Origin: Calliphora vicina
Taxonomy: Eukaryota > Arthropoda > Insecta > Diptera > Calliphoridae
DNA: 64,000 nucleotides
Direction of reading: 5' to 3'
Assembly: GCF_958450345.1 (NCBI RefSeq)
Contig: NC_088780.1
Location: 167,754,726-167,818,725 of the forward strand
Positions within the stretch are counted from its first letter, which is position 1, and each line of letters starts with the position of its first letter. The position numbers were made by a program, and so were the translations under genes. Positions 12,936 through 26,382 of the stretch are shown in pieces. The notes under the pieces are model-generated. The model was given only the letters and a program-made list of their open reading frames with translations, was not told the origin of the DNA and did not search any database.

Positions 12936-13560
12936 ATATATGGGGGATTTCACGTCATGTGAACCAACTTTTAAAATCGATGTCTTCCGATCGGGATAAA
13001 ATTTGCACCAAGGTTAGATCTATTGGATAGTAAGACACAATTTTTCAACAAGATCGGTCAATAACTCTCGGAGTTAGAGGGTGTCAAAATTTGACATTTT
13101 GGCCATACATACATGATTTTTCTCATCCATATAACTTATTACCTATTGTTCTTAGCAAAATGTGTCCCAAATAGTTTAGATATCTATTTCTTCATTATTT
13201 CGAAAAAAAAATATTTAAAACAAAAATAAAAAATTTTTAAAATTTTTTTTCCGAAATGAAAAAAATTTTTGACTTTTATTCAAAATGGGCCTTTTTTAAA
13301 ATAAAGCTTTGATATTTTCCTTGTGGACCTATTTATCGCTTAGTGGGTTGCAACCATATACTAAATTTGTAATAAGTTAAAATTTTCAAGACAACCTTTT
13401 GAATTTTATATATGTTGCTTCATATTTGAGAGAAATCTTGAGAAAAAAAGAAAATATAGTTTTTGAGATATCCTTTATTCAGGAACGATTTTCAATAAAA
13501 ATCTCATTTTGACTATAAACGAATTTTTTTAAAAAAAAAACCTTAAAACTAAGAGGAGAT
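12936..13560 (+). repeat. dispersed repeat family B, copy 1
   Basis: Starts TATATGGGGGATTTCACGTC and includes GATCGGGATAAAATTTGCACC and TTGGATAGTAAGACACAA. The same order of blocks recurs, diverged, at 33585-34060, and a piece recurs at about 50161-50260. No coding capacity. The borders are not certain on the right. Confidence 0.7.
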
Positions 13561-15594
13561 CAAGAATAAAACAATTTGACTAACAGTACAAAAGTTATTA
13601 GCAATGTTGCTTTATATATTTTTCAGCAACACATTAAAAAGTTTGAACTTTGAACCTCTGCTAAAACTCGAATTTGAAACTTTAAATTTTTTATGGGCAT
13701 GGAAAACATATTATATTACATGTCGAAATCAGAAGAGGTAAGTTTTAAAAATCCATTTTTCGTTGAAATGTTCCCATATTTAACACTAACAGAAAACTTT
13801 AATTAGTAAAATAGTTTCATTGAAGTATGAATCAAGAACGGATTTAATGATATTCAATTAATGCAATTAACAAGATATTTCAATGAGATTAAACAAAAAA
13901 ATATACATTAATGCATTGAATAAACATGACAAATTAAAAAGTATATTTGCTATACAAGTAATTATTTGAATTTGTTTCAAAATCCTTAAAATATATATGA
14001 ATATGCTGTAAAGCATAAACATTACACTAATATTTCACTTTTATATATTTCCACCAACAAAAAATTAATTAAAATCCCAACCAAGTGTAAAATTAATAAA
14101 ACGGTTAACTTTGAAGACATTCAAAGTTCCAAAAATAGAAGAAAAACGGAATAATGATACTCAACACCAAAAAAATATTTAAAATTCTTTTTCCGCGAAA
14201 AGCACTCAAGTCATAAAAACCAACGAAAAACAATTCTGCAGAAACAAACTAAAGTGAGTTTGAGCCAAAATAAAAAACTTAATTGTTTTTACCAAATTAA
14301 AATACAATATTTTTACAGACAAAGAATAATTATTTCCGTTACAAAAATGTAAAACAAAAAATGAAAAGATAGACAGACAGACGCGTCTTACAATGAAGAT
14401 GGTAATAAAAACTAAATAAAAAGATGATCTTTAAACACTTTTTCAACAAAACTCCGTGGTTGGGAAAAAAATGTTTCAATTAAAACGAAACTGTTTTAAT
14501 TATGGTGTTAGAAATGTTAATTTCTTTATAACCAACTTAAAATAACAGCTTCTGTTAACGCTTTAAGTATTTTGTTTGTAAAAGTAAATAATGGTTAAGA
14601 GTGTTAACAATAGTTTTGGGTTTCAAATCTCTTCTGCTTTTACTTAATGACTTTATTGTTTTAAGTTTGTTCATTCACATTTTCTTTATACATATGATTA
14701 TTTAATTATTTGTTACTTTTAAAATATATTATTTCAACTAGCAGTTCATGCAATTGCAACTCTAATAACTACCATGTTGCCATAAAGATTGCTGTAATCG
14801 TGCCACAACTACTAAAAGGTGCTTATTGACTCGCATTAATGGCTTTATTATCGATTGGTACTCGTTAGTACCCACCAGTGCAGAAATAAAGCAAAACAGT
14901 TCTTTATATTTTACAACTTAATTCTGTTGAAAATAAACCTCATCATCATCATTGCAACCATGAAACCAAAACAGTTTATGGCTTTGAGCCACTTTGTTTT
15001 TTTAAGCAGAAAAGAACCCTATTATTTGGCTCAATAAAAATCTGATCAGTTTTCTTTAAACTCAAATTGCGTGGATTATAACATTTTTCTTTACTAATGA
15101 CCTTTAGGCCAAAACGGGGCATGAGTATAAAAGTAATTGCGCTTTAAATGAAGCATTTTATTACACATTTTTGTATTCAACGAAAATTATAGTTTTTTTT
15201 TCTCCCCGCTAATGGTGAAAATGTTCGGTAATATGAGCAAATTTAGTTTAATAAAAATGTTTATGTTTTTTCCGCCTTTTTTTTCTTTCTTTCCGCATTG
15301 AAATTAGAAATGCATTAATTTTGTAAATTTATTTTGTAACTAGTTATTTTTTAAGATTTATTTGTTGGGAAAGAAGAGCGAAAAAAAGGGAAGTGGCATG
15401 AAATCGAATCATGTTTTTTTGAGGCAATGAGGAATTTTGTAAACTCTACTACTGTTAAATGAATTACGATTTTATATATACCCATCATATCATTCTACGC
15501 ATCATTCTAATTTGAAAAGCAAAACTTTCTCACATGTTTGAGAATGACAATGGGCAGAATTAAATATTTTGGAAATCAAACTGCATTTTTGCAT
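13561..15594. other. AT-rich DNA, no gene seen
   Basis: No feature recognised. The frame at 14855-15037 is short and has no domain. Confidence 0.55.
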
Positions 15595-16265
15595 TTTTGT
15601 TCAGAAGTGATGATTTTGACACTGAAGACAAAGATCACCCAGGCAAGCTGAAAAAGGTTGAAGACTAAGAATTTTAGGCATTACTTCATGAAGATTGTTG
15701 AAGAGCTGGCAAACACATTGGGAGCTACTCAAGCAGCAATTTCAAAAAGTTTACGAGCAGCAGGATTCATTCAATACCATACGTATTGAAGAAAATCATA
15801 TTTGCACCGAATCATTACTTGCGATGAAAAATGGATCCATTACAATAACCCGAAGCGTAAGAGGTCGTATGTGATGCCTGGCCAACTAGCCGAATCGACA
15901 TCAAAGCCAAATATTCATGGCGGTAAGGTAATTCTCTCTACCGAACGCAACTGATTCGTTTGAAGCGAGCATTTGCCGAATAACGCCCAGAATACGCGGC
16001 CAGACATGAAATCGTAATATTCCATCATGACAACGCAATACATGTTAAAAAATATTTAGAAAGAAGTGGTTGGAAGTGGGAAGTTTTGGCTCACTCACAC
16101 ATCACTTTGAAACAGAGTATTTGATATTGTCTTGATTCGTTCCTGGCCTCAAAAGATGAGCTGTTCATTTGGCTCGGTATCCATATGTTGTCCGAAAGAT
16201 GGGAAAAGGTCATAGCTAACAATGGCCAGTATAATGCATATTTAGAGTTTCTCCATAAAGCCAAT
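15595..16265 (+). pseudogene. mariner transposase relic B
   Basis: Plus-strand relic of the same mariner type. In order: SDDFDTEDKDHPGK-like linker, a helix-turn-helix stretch containing TQAAISKSLRAAG, TCDEKWIHYNNPKRKR (first catalytic aspartate), SYVMPGQLAESTSKPNIHGGK, then a deleted central part, FHHDNAIHV (second aspartate) and LPER-like WEKVIANNGQY at the end. The segment with the third aspartate is lost and many stops and shifts are present. It ends about 95 bp before the solo LTR at 16360. Confidence 0.85.
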
Positions 16266-16359
16266 TTTAGGTTAACTTGTCGAATCAACAAATAATTATT
16301 TCCGGTCAAAAACAATTCAAATTAAATGAAAATTCTTTAAAAATTAAGACAAAGGATAT

Positions 16360-16952
16360 TGTTACGAAATTGTACTTGAATTCAAATATAACTATTTTAA
16401 CGGCTGATTTAAAAGTAACAGCAGTGCTGTAATAGCAAACTGTAACATATCTGTGGGCATTATTAACATTGAATAAAAGCTTTCAGTTGACCATTGATCG
16501 TAAGTTGGCAACGCTGTTTGCTGCGACTGTATATTTGAATTCGAATATTCAGTTAAAGAACATTGTAGAAAGTACACCACAGATGGCGTATGTATTAGAA
16601 AGCTCTAGACAGTTAAAGAGCAATCTAGAATGCAGATGGCAGTGTTATAAATAGTGGCAGAGGTTGCAGTCATTAGTGAGTTTATCAGAGACGCTTTTCG
16701 AATAAACATCAAATGAGTGCTGTGTTTTTCAAGTGAATTCGTGTACATTATAAAGTGTGTCTGTATTTCTGCGAATTTATAAACGCGTATAAAAAAACAT
16801 TGAGTGACTATTTAATTCTGTTGTTGTACATTTTAAATAAGTAAAGAGTTGTTACAATTTTTAAACTACTAAACGCCTTTTATTTGCAATCAAAAGTATC
16901 CGGTTTATTTAAAGGAAATAAACCAACGTTTTGAAAAGGTTAAAACGTAACA
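16360..16952 (+). mobile_element. solo LTR of a Ty3/gypsy-type retrotransposon
   Basis: A 593-bp unit starting TGTTACG and ending CGTAACA, flanked on both sides by the 4-bp sequence ATAT (16356-16359 and 16953-16956). TG...CA termini with a 4-bp duplication are standard for Ty3/gypsy LTRs, and ATAT is a known preference of some insect gypsy-group integrases. No second LTR or internal region lies nearby, so it is a solo LTR formed by LTR-LTR recombination. A related LTR sits at 23126. Confidence 0.85.
16646..16653 (+). promoter_or_regulatory. TATA box inside the solo LTR
   Basis: TATAAATA followed about 25 bp later by a CAGTCATTAG block that could be the start region, and by AATAAA at 16701-16706. 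The related LTR at 23126 keeps a TATAAATA at a matching place, which supports it as the LTR promoter. Confidence 0.55.
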
Positions 16953-16956
16953 ATAT

Positions 16957-18929
16957 ATTTGTGGAAAAATTTTTGGTATATTCGTCGGAAAGTTAATTAA
17001 AGTACAATTCGTTGAAATTACAAAATATTTTAATATCTGACGATAATTTGGTGCGTCTGAAAAGTTAGCCTAAAATGGACTTTTTGGAGAAACACGCTAT
17101 TTAATTATTAAGAGTAATATGAACAAAAATTAATATTTTGTAGAAAAATTTTTCCCAGAAATTCAAAAAAAAAATATAAAAACAATTTTCCTTAGTACTT
17201 TTGATCAAATTAGAAAATATCTGGACCATGAGATCTGGACTAAATATTACAATTTGTCTTAGACTATTACATTTAGATAATAAAACTTAGTCTTGTTATT
17301 TTCTTATGCCTGGCACGGTCAGATCATATTGGACATTGAACAAGTGGATTGTTGGATATTCGTCATCAATTTAATTTCGACCGATGTCCACCTGTTCTGG
17401 AACACTTCAAAGTTTGACATTTTGATATTTTGACTTAATTACTTGATTGACTCAAGGCTCCACAAAAGATATCAATGATGAATGTCTCGGATTCTTGTGT
17501 TATCGGGCAATTTCAGAGATATTATCACAGAAAATTCTGCAGTGTTCTGTTCGATTTTTGTACCACGTAGACTACGATCAAGTGTCTGTATTGTATACAT
17601 TTTCCGAGCAGTAGTGTAGGGTAGATTATGAACATTATCAAAAATCGTTTAAAATGCAAACATTTTCAATTAAACATTGTCAACAACTTTTTATATTCAA
17701 TTTTGTTCTCTTTGAATTTGTATTTATTGTTATTTTTTTTACCATTTAGCACATAAATACGAACGAACCCCCCCACCTGTACATGTATCACACTCATCCT
17801 GTATTTGCCACTGCTAGCAATAATTTCCACCTTTTGCTTGATTATTTTTTTACCTTTTTTTTGCAAATATCCTTGTTGTATTTTTTAACAACATCTCTTT
17901 GTATTCGTGTGTGTGTGTCTGTCTATCTGCAAGTGTGTTTAATAAACAATTTATTTGATAGAGTAACATTTTATATGGTTGTATGTATGAGTTTGATAAA
18001 AAAAAAATCTGCGCATGAATGAATTTCGAAATGTTGTGTTTTGTTGTGTGGAATACAAAAAAAAAGAAACAAGATGGTTGTGGCAGCAGCAAAAAAAGTA
18101 GCAATATTCCGCAAACAACTGACAGGAAATTAGTTTCCATTTTTTGATGAATGCTTCGACAGGATAGCTCTTTACTTTTTTATTTATACTTTTTTGTTGT
18201 GGCTGTTACTTATTGCTTTATGATGGCATACCCCCACCCAACAAAAACCCTCCTGGCTGCCACAATTTTCTGTTATTTTTCGTTTACCTCTCTACTTTGT
18301 GAATAAATTCATCACAATATTTTGTTCTTTCGTATTTTTTTTTTTGTTCGTTTGCTTCCATCAACCATATTTTTCCCATTAAATACAGAATGACAAAAAA
18401 TAGATTTTTCCTTCTTTTTTTTCAATACAATAAACTGATTTCTCTGCCCCTACTCCTGCTGCCAGCCATTTTTTATTGCATATAAAGTGGCCAAATAACA
18501 AAATGTTAGGAAGCGTTTTCAAAAGAATATATAAATTATAAATAAATAAAAAATTCCCAGTTTATCTGTTAAATTATTTCATTTCTGTTTTTTTTTCTTT
18601 TTTGTATTTATGAACTTACCACCCAGCCTTTCTTTTCAGTTTTCTACACCTTTTCATCAAGTTTTTGTTCATTTTTATCTTGAGTGTCATAAAAAATGTA
18701 TTTGTTTTCATGTCCTTTTTGGTATTTTTTTTTTTGGTTTTTTAATGGTTTTCGATTACTTTTGTAAGTGGAATTTTCTATAAATTTTTTAACAATTTAC
18801 GGTATCAATTCAACCATAATTTTCAATCAAATAACTTCTCTTTTGTATTTCTTTTTTTGGTATATTAATTATACCTTGACAAGATACAGGATGCTGTTTA
18901 ATGTTTCTTCTCATGCTTAAATTAATATT
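16957..18929. other. AT-rich DNA, no gene seen
   Basis: Rich in T and A runs, with a short GT run near 17910. Open frames on both strands around 17666-18140 overlap each other and reflect low complexity. Confidence 0.55.
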
Positions 18930-21200
18930 TTAAGTAATACTATTTTAAAAAAGTATTACTGAAATGTAAGACGTACAATTTTAAAAAAGTGCTAGTTTAA
19001 GTATGTATTACAACAAAAACTGCTTTTTAAAAATAGTACTACATATTCTATAAAACTTTTTTCCAAAATTCTAAAAAACGAACTTTTAAGAACCATTTTC
19101 AAATAGTACTACACATTTTAAAAAAAGTACTTTTTCAAATACTACTATTTTAGGAAGGTACTTTTTCAAATACTACGATTTTAAAAAAGTAATTTTTAAA
19201 ATACTACTATTTCAAAAGAGTACTGTTTCAAATGCTACTATTTCAAAAAAGTACTTTTTCAAATACTACGATTTTAAAAAAGTACTTTTTCAAATACTAC
19301 TATTTTAAAATAGTACTTTTTGAACCCATTTTAAAAAAGTAGTTTTTCAAACCATTTTCAAAAATTACTTTTCAAATGCTACTATGTATTTTAAAAAAGA
19401 CTTTTTCAAATACAGCTATTTTAAAAAAGTTATTTTTTCAAATATATACCATTTTAAAAAAGTACTTTTTCAAAAACTACTATTTTAAAAAAGTTCTTTT
19501 CCAAATACCACTATTTTAAAAAAGTACTTTTTCAAATACTACTATTATAAAAAAGTTCTTATTTAAAATACTACTATTTTAAAAAAGAATTTTTTCAAAC
19601 ACTACTAATTAAAAAATTTATTTTTTATTTTAAAAAAAAAATACTTTTTCAAATACTACTATTTTAAAAAAAGTACTTTTTTCAAATACGACTATTTAAT
19701 AAAATTACTTTTTAAAATACTACATATTTTAAAAAAGAGCTTTTTCAAATACTATTACATATGTTTTTAAAAAAGTATTTTTTCAAATACTACTATTTTA
19801 TAAAAGTACTTTTTCAAATACATGCTACTATTTTAAAAAAGTATTATTCAAAATACTACTATTTTAGACAGATACTACTATTTCAAAAAAATACTTTTTC
19901 AAATACTACTATTTTAAAAAAAGTACTTTTTCAAATACTACTATTTTAAAAGAAGTACTCTTTCAAATACTACGATTTTAAAAAAGTAATTTTTCAAATA
20001 CTACTATTTCAAAAAAGTACTTTTTCAAATACTACTATTTCAAAAAAGTACTTTTTCAAATACTACGATTTTAAAAAAGTACTTTTTCAAATACTACTAT
20101 TTTAAAATAGTACTTTTTGAAACCATTTTAAAAAAGTAGTTTTTCAAACCATTTTCAAAAAGTACTTTTTCAAATACTGCTATTTTAAAAAAGTTCTTTT
20201 TTCAAATACATACCATTTTAAAAAAGTTATTTTTCAAAAACTACTTTTATAAAAAAGTTCTTTTCCAAATACCACTATTTAAAAAATACTTTATAATATA
20301 CTACTATATAAAAAAAGTTCTTATTTAAAATACTACTATTTTAAAAAAGGACTTTTTCAAACACTACTAATTTAAAAATTTACTTTTTATTTAAAAAAAA
20401 AATACTTTTTTCAAATACTACTATTTTAAAAAAGACTTTTTCAAATACTACAATTTTAAAAAGTACTTTTTTAAATACTACTGTTTCAAAAAAGTGCTTT
20501 TTCAAATACGACTATTTAATAAAATTACTTTTTCAAATACTACATATTTTAAAAATTAACTTTTTTCAAATACTACTTTTTTAAAAAAGACTTTTTCAAA
20601 TACTATTATTTTAAAAAAGGGCTTTTTCAAATACTACTACATATTTAAAAAAAATTACTTTTTCAAATAATACATATTTTAAAAATGTACCTTTTCAAAA
20701 ATGTGCTACTATTTAAAAAAATACTTTTTCAAATACTACTACATATTTTAAAAAAGACTTTTTCATATAAATACTACTATTTTAAAAAAGTACTTTTTCA
20801 AATAAATACTACTATTTTAAAAAAAGTACTTTTTCAAATAAATACTACTATTTTAAAAAAGTACTTCTTCAAATACATACACTATTCTAAAAAAGTACTT
20901 TTTCAAACACCAATTTTAAATGGTACTACTATTTGAAAAATTACTATTTTGAAAGTACCATTAAAAAAAGACTATTTTATGTATTTTAATACCTTTACTA
21001 TTTTAAAAAAGTACTTTTTCAAATATGCAGTACTATTAAAGTAGTGCCATTTCAAAAAAAATATTATTTTAAATACAGTCTTTTTAAAAAAAAGTACTAC
21101 TTAAATAGTACCAATTTCAGAAAGTGATATTTTAAGTAATTTCATTTTCAAATACTAATTTAAAAATGGTATTATTTCAAGTAGTACAAAAAAAAAATTG
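18930..21200 (+). repeat. degenerate 31-bp tandem array (about 2.3 kb)
   Basis: The consensus unit is made of TACTTTTTCAAATACTAC followed by TATTTTAAAAAAG. About 70 units are present with substitutions and small indels; many units are truncated. Each good unit contains the palindrome AAAAAGTACTTTTT centred on GTAC. Larger internal duplications exist: the order of variants around 19190-19560 resembles that around 20000-20340. Short open frames here simply translate the repeat. Confidence 0.92.
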
Positions 21201-23121
21201 TAATACAAAAATATTCGTAATTTATTTTTGTAATTTTAATATTAAAAATTTGATATAAAATTTCAGCAAAATGATTAATTTCAGTAAAAAGTAATAATTA
21301 TAATTTTACTTAAGTAATATAAAAATTTTTCAATAAAGCTTATTTCATAAAAAATATTTAAAAAAGTGAACTTATTTAAATATTTACTTTCCAGACTCCC
21401 ACTTACTACAAAAGACAATAAATTTAGCAGGAAGGAGAATAGCTTGAAATGTTTGACCAAAAGCATTTATGTAAAGACATGACGCGACATAAATATGAAT
21501 GTTAGAATACTATTGGATGTAGTACAATACTCTTGAAGGAAATTATAGATCCAGTAATCTGTAAAATAGCTTGTAGTATATTGTGGATTCCCTAGAGATT
21601 GTATGTTTTGACACTCCAATGCCGTTTGCTCGATATTATAGTAGAGGTCCTACACCTAGTTTCCATGAGAATAAACAGCGTCTTGTTATCAGCCAACATC
21701 GTTTAAGAAAACGAACGGTAATGTTCTAGGGCATGTGTGTTGTTAACGCTTTTTTGGGTCGGATAATTGAGCATGTCAACAGCAGCAGGCTAAAAAATGC
21801 AGCTAGGAAAACTCAAAACAAAAAACATTTACTTTAACTGGCTTAATCTATGGTGTTTTTTAAGTTGTGTTGCTTTTGGTGTTCAATGTCAGAGACAATG
21901 TTTAAAATTTATCACTTTTTTGTTGTTGTTGGTGCAAGTTTAGCCAAATAGACAACTTAACTTTGGAAATTGTCGACTCCAATAACCAGCAACCACCACC
22001 ACTCAACTTAAACACCATACATAAGTACTTAATATCAAAGCCCGTTGACTATATGGGTAAACTAAGTGTATTAAAACAAAATCTTTATAGAATCTACTAT
22101 ATGGGCTGCATTTGACTACTCACTCCTGTTGGTTAATGCTGGCTGGCGGTGTTGCTGGTGCAGTGCAACATGATTTAAGAAGCAAAATGTTGAATACAAA
22201 TCGTGCTTAATACTCACGATTTTCTTGGGCTAAAAGAGAAAAAACGCCAAAAAGTTAAGAAAATAATAAAAAAAAGCAACCAAATAATAGAATTATTGTA
22301 GGCGAATTAGGTGACGTCACTTCTTTTTTTCTTTTCTTTAGCTGGTTCAGTCGCCTGCTGCTGTTTGTTTGCATTTTTGCTTGGATATTTTGTTGGCTGG
22401 TTGGTTGGTGTGTTGTCAGTTTGTCATAAAAAACAATAATTTTTGCATATTGTTTTTGTGTACTGAACGGGAAAACATCTTAATTTTCATTTTATACGAT
22501 CAGCTTGTTACTTGCTTTTGTAGGTTTTTTCCTTCACTTTGTTTGCTTTTTTGTGAAATTTTGGAATAGTTTTGGATTATTTTTACACAAATTCATGTAT
22601 CGGCTTTTTCAGTGTTTAGCAGACAAAACGGTTACTGCTTAGGTTGGGTGAGAAATGTTGTTTCCAGGTTTTCTGATTTTTAGGAACAAGTCTGCGAGTA
22701 ATATTATAATCATACATCATGCGATTCCATTTTTCCTCACTTTATTTTTACGACTAAAGCATCCAGAAGACTTATAACATGATGATACAGCTCAATTTGA
22801 ACCAATTTTGACTTTAACCCATTAACGCTTGACCTCGACCTCAGATTCCTTTGTCCGATGGAATTTCATATAAACAGTATTTAACAGCACTTCTGCATAA
22901 ATGGGTTCTAAAATACATGGATGCCTTTTTTAAAGTAAAAAGCTGAAAAAGTATATATAACCGCATTTAATGTGTGTGTTTATACACATATTTAAACTAT
23001 CCATAACAGTGAGTCTCTCTGCTATCTGATCGAAATGAAAAAATTTGACTCCATTAGGATCTGATGTGCAATTGATATTAGAATATGCTGAATTTAAACT
23101 TCCACATAGCCAGAGAGCAAT
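21201..23121. other. DNA with no gene seen
   Basis: AT-rich at first, then less biased from about 21480. No domain, tRNA or further repeat recognised. Confidence 0.55.
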
Positions 23122-23125
23122 ATAT

Positions 23126-23421
23126 TGTCACGAAATTGCTCTATAAATTTGCCAAGTTTTCAGCACAGTGCTGCTAACATTAACTGCCAAAGCTGATAAC
23201 ATAAACATTAAGGCTGCCGAAAGCTCTAGAAATAGAACCTTCTAGTTTTGTCCGTTATATATTTCATGAAGCTTCTAGAATATGACTCTGTGTGTATAAA
23301 TAGTAACTGCAAATTTCACAGAGTGAGTTTATCATAGATACTGTTAGAACTTAGAAGCAATCAAAAGTATCTGATTTATTTAAAGGAAATAAACCACTGT
23401 TTTTAAAAGGTAAAAACGTTG
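23126..23421 (+). mobile_element. second solo LTR, shorter relative of the 16360 LTR
   Basis: Starts TGTCACGAAATTG and ends with AAAAACGTTG. It shares with the LTR at 16360 the blocks AAAGCTCTAGA, TATAAATAGT, GTGAGTTTATCA, GCAATCAAAAGTATC and GGTTTATTTAAAGGAAATAAACCA in diverged form. ATAT lies next to both ends (23122-23125 and about 23422-23425). It is 296 bp, half the length of the first, mainly because a segment after the promoter region is absent. Confidence 0.75.
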
Positions 23422-23425
23422 ATAT

Positions 23426-25577
23426 AAAATATGGATAGCTCTCTTCATTTTTTAAAAGTTTTCAAGTACATCGTAATTGAAAATCTAATAGTGTAAATTA
23501 AAATAAAATTTTGAAGTTCAAAAACAACTGCAAGCCTAAACTTATCACACCATCCACTTATTTATGTATGTTTATTGTTCAAAATGTAAATTGTCAATGG
23601 CTTTATAATGGATAAAGAAACGCTTTCTCACTCTTTACGATTAGTCATGACTGGATTATGATTGTTTTAAGCATACTTGGGTTACGACAGTGTCGCGGCC
23701 CAGGAGAAGGTAACCCCACCAACAAATCTGTTTATATTATTAATGAGATATCTCGAAACTACAAAAAAACTAATTTCTAGCAAAAGCTTCAAAATAAATT
23801 TACATCTTAATTACATTTTTCACCAACAGAATATTTCATTATAATTTCTCTTGAATGCTTTCTTCTTTAATCAATTTCTGTTTCTGTTTCTTTTTATTTC
23901 CACAATCGGTTTAAACTTTGATTTATAGTTGAGTTTATTGAAATCATGCTCGTATGCTGCATGCAGATACAAATGTGATTTTTAGCGATAATTTTGAATT
24001 TAGGCATGATGATGATTAAGTCATGATGATATTCCAAAAGCCATGAATTTGCATAGACTCTGCGATTTGGCAAAGATAATGGTTCATAACAACAAGAACA
24101 ATAGCAGCAGCAGCAGCAGACACAGCAACATTCACTAACCACAATTGTCCCTTCTTCCACTTCTACTGGCAATCACATGCAAGTCTTTGGAAGAGGATAA
24201 TGGCTGGTTGGTTGGGTAAAAAATCGTTTTAGATTTTTTTCTCGGCAACTTTTACACTGATGGTTATCGCTGGAGCAAAGCATGACTACTCATGTAGAGA
24301 GCCAGTGGTGCTGTGGTGTGGTGTTGGTGTTAAAGTCGGGACTCTTTTTAGACAAGGGATGGTTGATGGTTGCTGCAACTAGATCTGTGTACAACAGCAA
24401 GTACAACTATTTAGTATAGCTTTACTCCTTATGCTCTTTCAAAGGAATGTTTATGATTATGTTGTTCGAATGTTGTACGTACGTTGTTGTATTAAGTTTC
24501 TCTAGTTAAAATTGTGTTGCAACAGTTTAACATTATCATTATCTTTCATGCAGCAACATACTACAAACAACTAAACTTGGATGCAAAAATGTTTGTGCAA
24601 CAAATATGATTTACTAAGAAGAACACTGGTCACATGTTGATGCTGCATTGTTTCTTTGAAACTCTATTAAAATTTTCGAATTTAAATTCCTTTTAAAACA
24701 CTGTTCGTGCTGTAGCTTATTGGCCTTACGCTCCTTAGACAAGTGAATGTGGAATGGAAATGAAGCATGCAGCATAATTATGTTGTAGAGCAATATGTTC
24801 ATTTCATTATGGTCATGGTAGTTGGTATGCGGCATTTCATACATGTAGCTCGTATGACTGCATATGGTTGGGCCTCATTGAAAAAACAATTATGTATTGA
24901 CAAGAATTTGTAACTTTTTAAATGGCAATAAAACGTGTAGGAGTCAACAGGGTCTTTTTCTCAAAATCTTAAGAAAATATATACTATAGAAACATTCATC
25001 TGTGTTTAAGTTGAGAAGTATAAAAAAAAAATTTTAAAAAGAAAAGAGTTTTAATAAAACATTATTAAACATCATCATAACTTGTGATTTATTAACATGA
25101 ATAATTTCAATGGAATCTTCTCTCCATGCATTTGTGGTATTCGCTTGGCATTTTATAGCTTTTACACTTTTTTCATGACTGCTTTGTGTCTTTGAAAGAA
25201 GATTAATTTGTGCTTTCGGCTGCACTTCGACTTATATGGAAAACTATAAAATGTCTGTCCATCTGACTTCCAATAACACAACTTTATAGTTAAGTAAATC
25301 TTGAACAAATGCTGTCAAATGCCAGCTTTGACAATGGTATCCCAAACCAATATGATCATTGCTACATTTCATATATAAAAAAACCACAGCAGTGCTTTAT
25401 AATAAAACTATGGTTATTCCTTTTATTAAGTATTAGTTTTATTGCTTTTTCTGTTTTTATTAAATTTAAATGTATTTTTTATTAAGTGAAAACAACAGAA
25501 ACAGATTTGTTTTGTTCATTTTTTATGATCATAACCCAGCAAAATTATTAAGAATAATTTGTTGTGCTGGCTGAAAG
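23426..25577. other. DNA with no gene seen
   Basis: Contains a short GCA/CAG cluster at about 24104-24120 that makes a cysteine-rich minus-strand frame, rejected as a gene. No other feature recognised. Confidence 0.55.
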
Positions 25578-25585
25578 GTTTTCAC

Positions 25586-26374
25586 TAGGGTATTCAATTA
25601 ATCGGGTTTCTGATTTAATCTGTTAATCGAGGAAATAATTAATCGAGGTTTAGATTTAATCGGTTAATTTTATTTTAAATTGAAGAGAAAAACAAGAATT
25701 TTGTGTACTTATATAAGCATTTTGTTAATAAAAAGAACAAAATCATAAAACACAAAACATAACATTTCAACAAAACAATAAATAAACCTGTGAGTTTTTT
25801 AAGGATTTAGGGAGATCTTGTGAAATAATATTTTAAAAAAAGAATATAATTTAAATGATTTCATTTTAAACGATTTTTTTTTAGTTTTAATAAAACTTGA
25901 ATTAAAAAAAAACTCTCTCACTGATTGTAGATGTTGGAGAAATCGATAGTATAGCATGATAAAGAATATCCAATTTCTCAGTTCTTTTTTTAGTTTTTTC
26001 TAAGCATAATAAGCATTCTCCATTATACCATGGGAGTTCTTTTTGTATTTTTTTAGATTTTGAATACTTTTATAGTTTCTCTAAGCTGTGATAAACAATT
26101 AGTTTCAATAATGTCTTCATTTTCGTCTAATACCATATCGTCCTCCTACTCATTAGGACAAAGTTCATCATAGAACATTCTAGAAAAAAGGGTCATTTGC
26201 AAATTCCTTAGTGTCAGTTTTCGTACTATACTTCAAAAAACTATTGCTAAAAGGGAGTGTTTACGAGTTGAGAAAGAAATTGTGTGTATTTAAAACTATT
26301 TAAAAATCATCAATTTTGAATTATTCGAACAGTTAACCGACCATAATTAACCGGTTAGTCGATTGAATACCTTA
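25586..26374. mobile_element. hAT element with 8-bp target duplication
   Basis: The left end starts TAGGGTATTCAATTAATCGG and the right end is the reverse complement of TAAGGTATTCAATCGAC. The 8-bp sequence GTTTTCAC flanks both ends exactly (25578-25585 and 26375-26382). An 8-bp duplication with short terminal repeats is the hallmark of the hAT superfamily. At 789 bp it is internally deleted and non-autonomous, but it still holds a piece of transposase (25890-26165, minus). Confidence 0.9.
25890..26165 (-). pseudogene. hAT transposase C-terminal remnant
   Basis: On the minus strand one frame reads LPWYNGECL, then after about 20 residues LDILYHAILSISPTSTISER. The order 'small hydrophobic block, I.PTS...SER' is the signature of the hAT C-terminal dimerisation domain. 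Upstream an acidic stretch (DENEDIIET) is followed by a stop and a shift. Downstream the frame dissolves into A/T. It agrees with the 8-bp target duplication of the surrounding element. Not functional. Confidence 0.75.
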
Positions 26375-26382
26375 GTTTTCAC

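Noticed and set aside
19761..20936. Short lysine/phenylalanine/tyrosine-rich open frames
   Set aside because: They translate the 31-bp array and follow its period.
18930..21200. CRISPR-like array
   Set aside because: Units are contiguous and degenerate with no unique spacers, and the window is clearly eukaryotic.
23894..24172. Cysteine-rich minus-strand frame that could look like a small secreted peptide
   Set aside because: The cysteines come from a GCA/CAG run; no signal peptide or conserved spacing.
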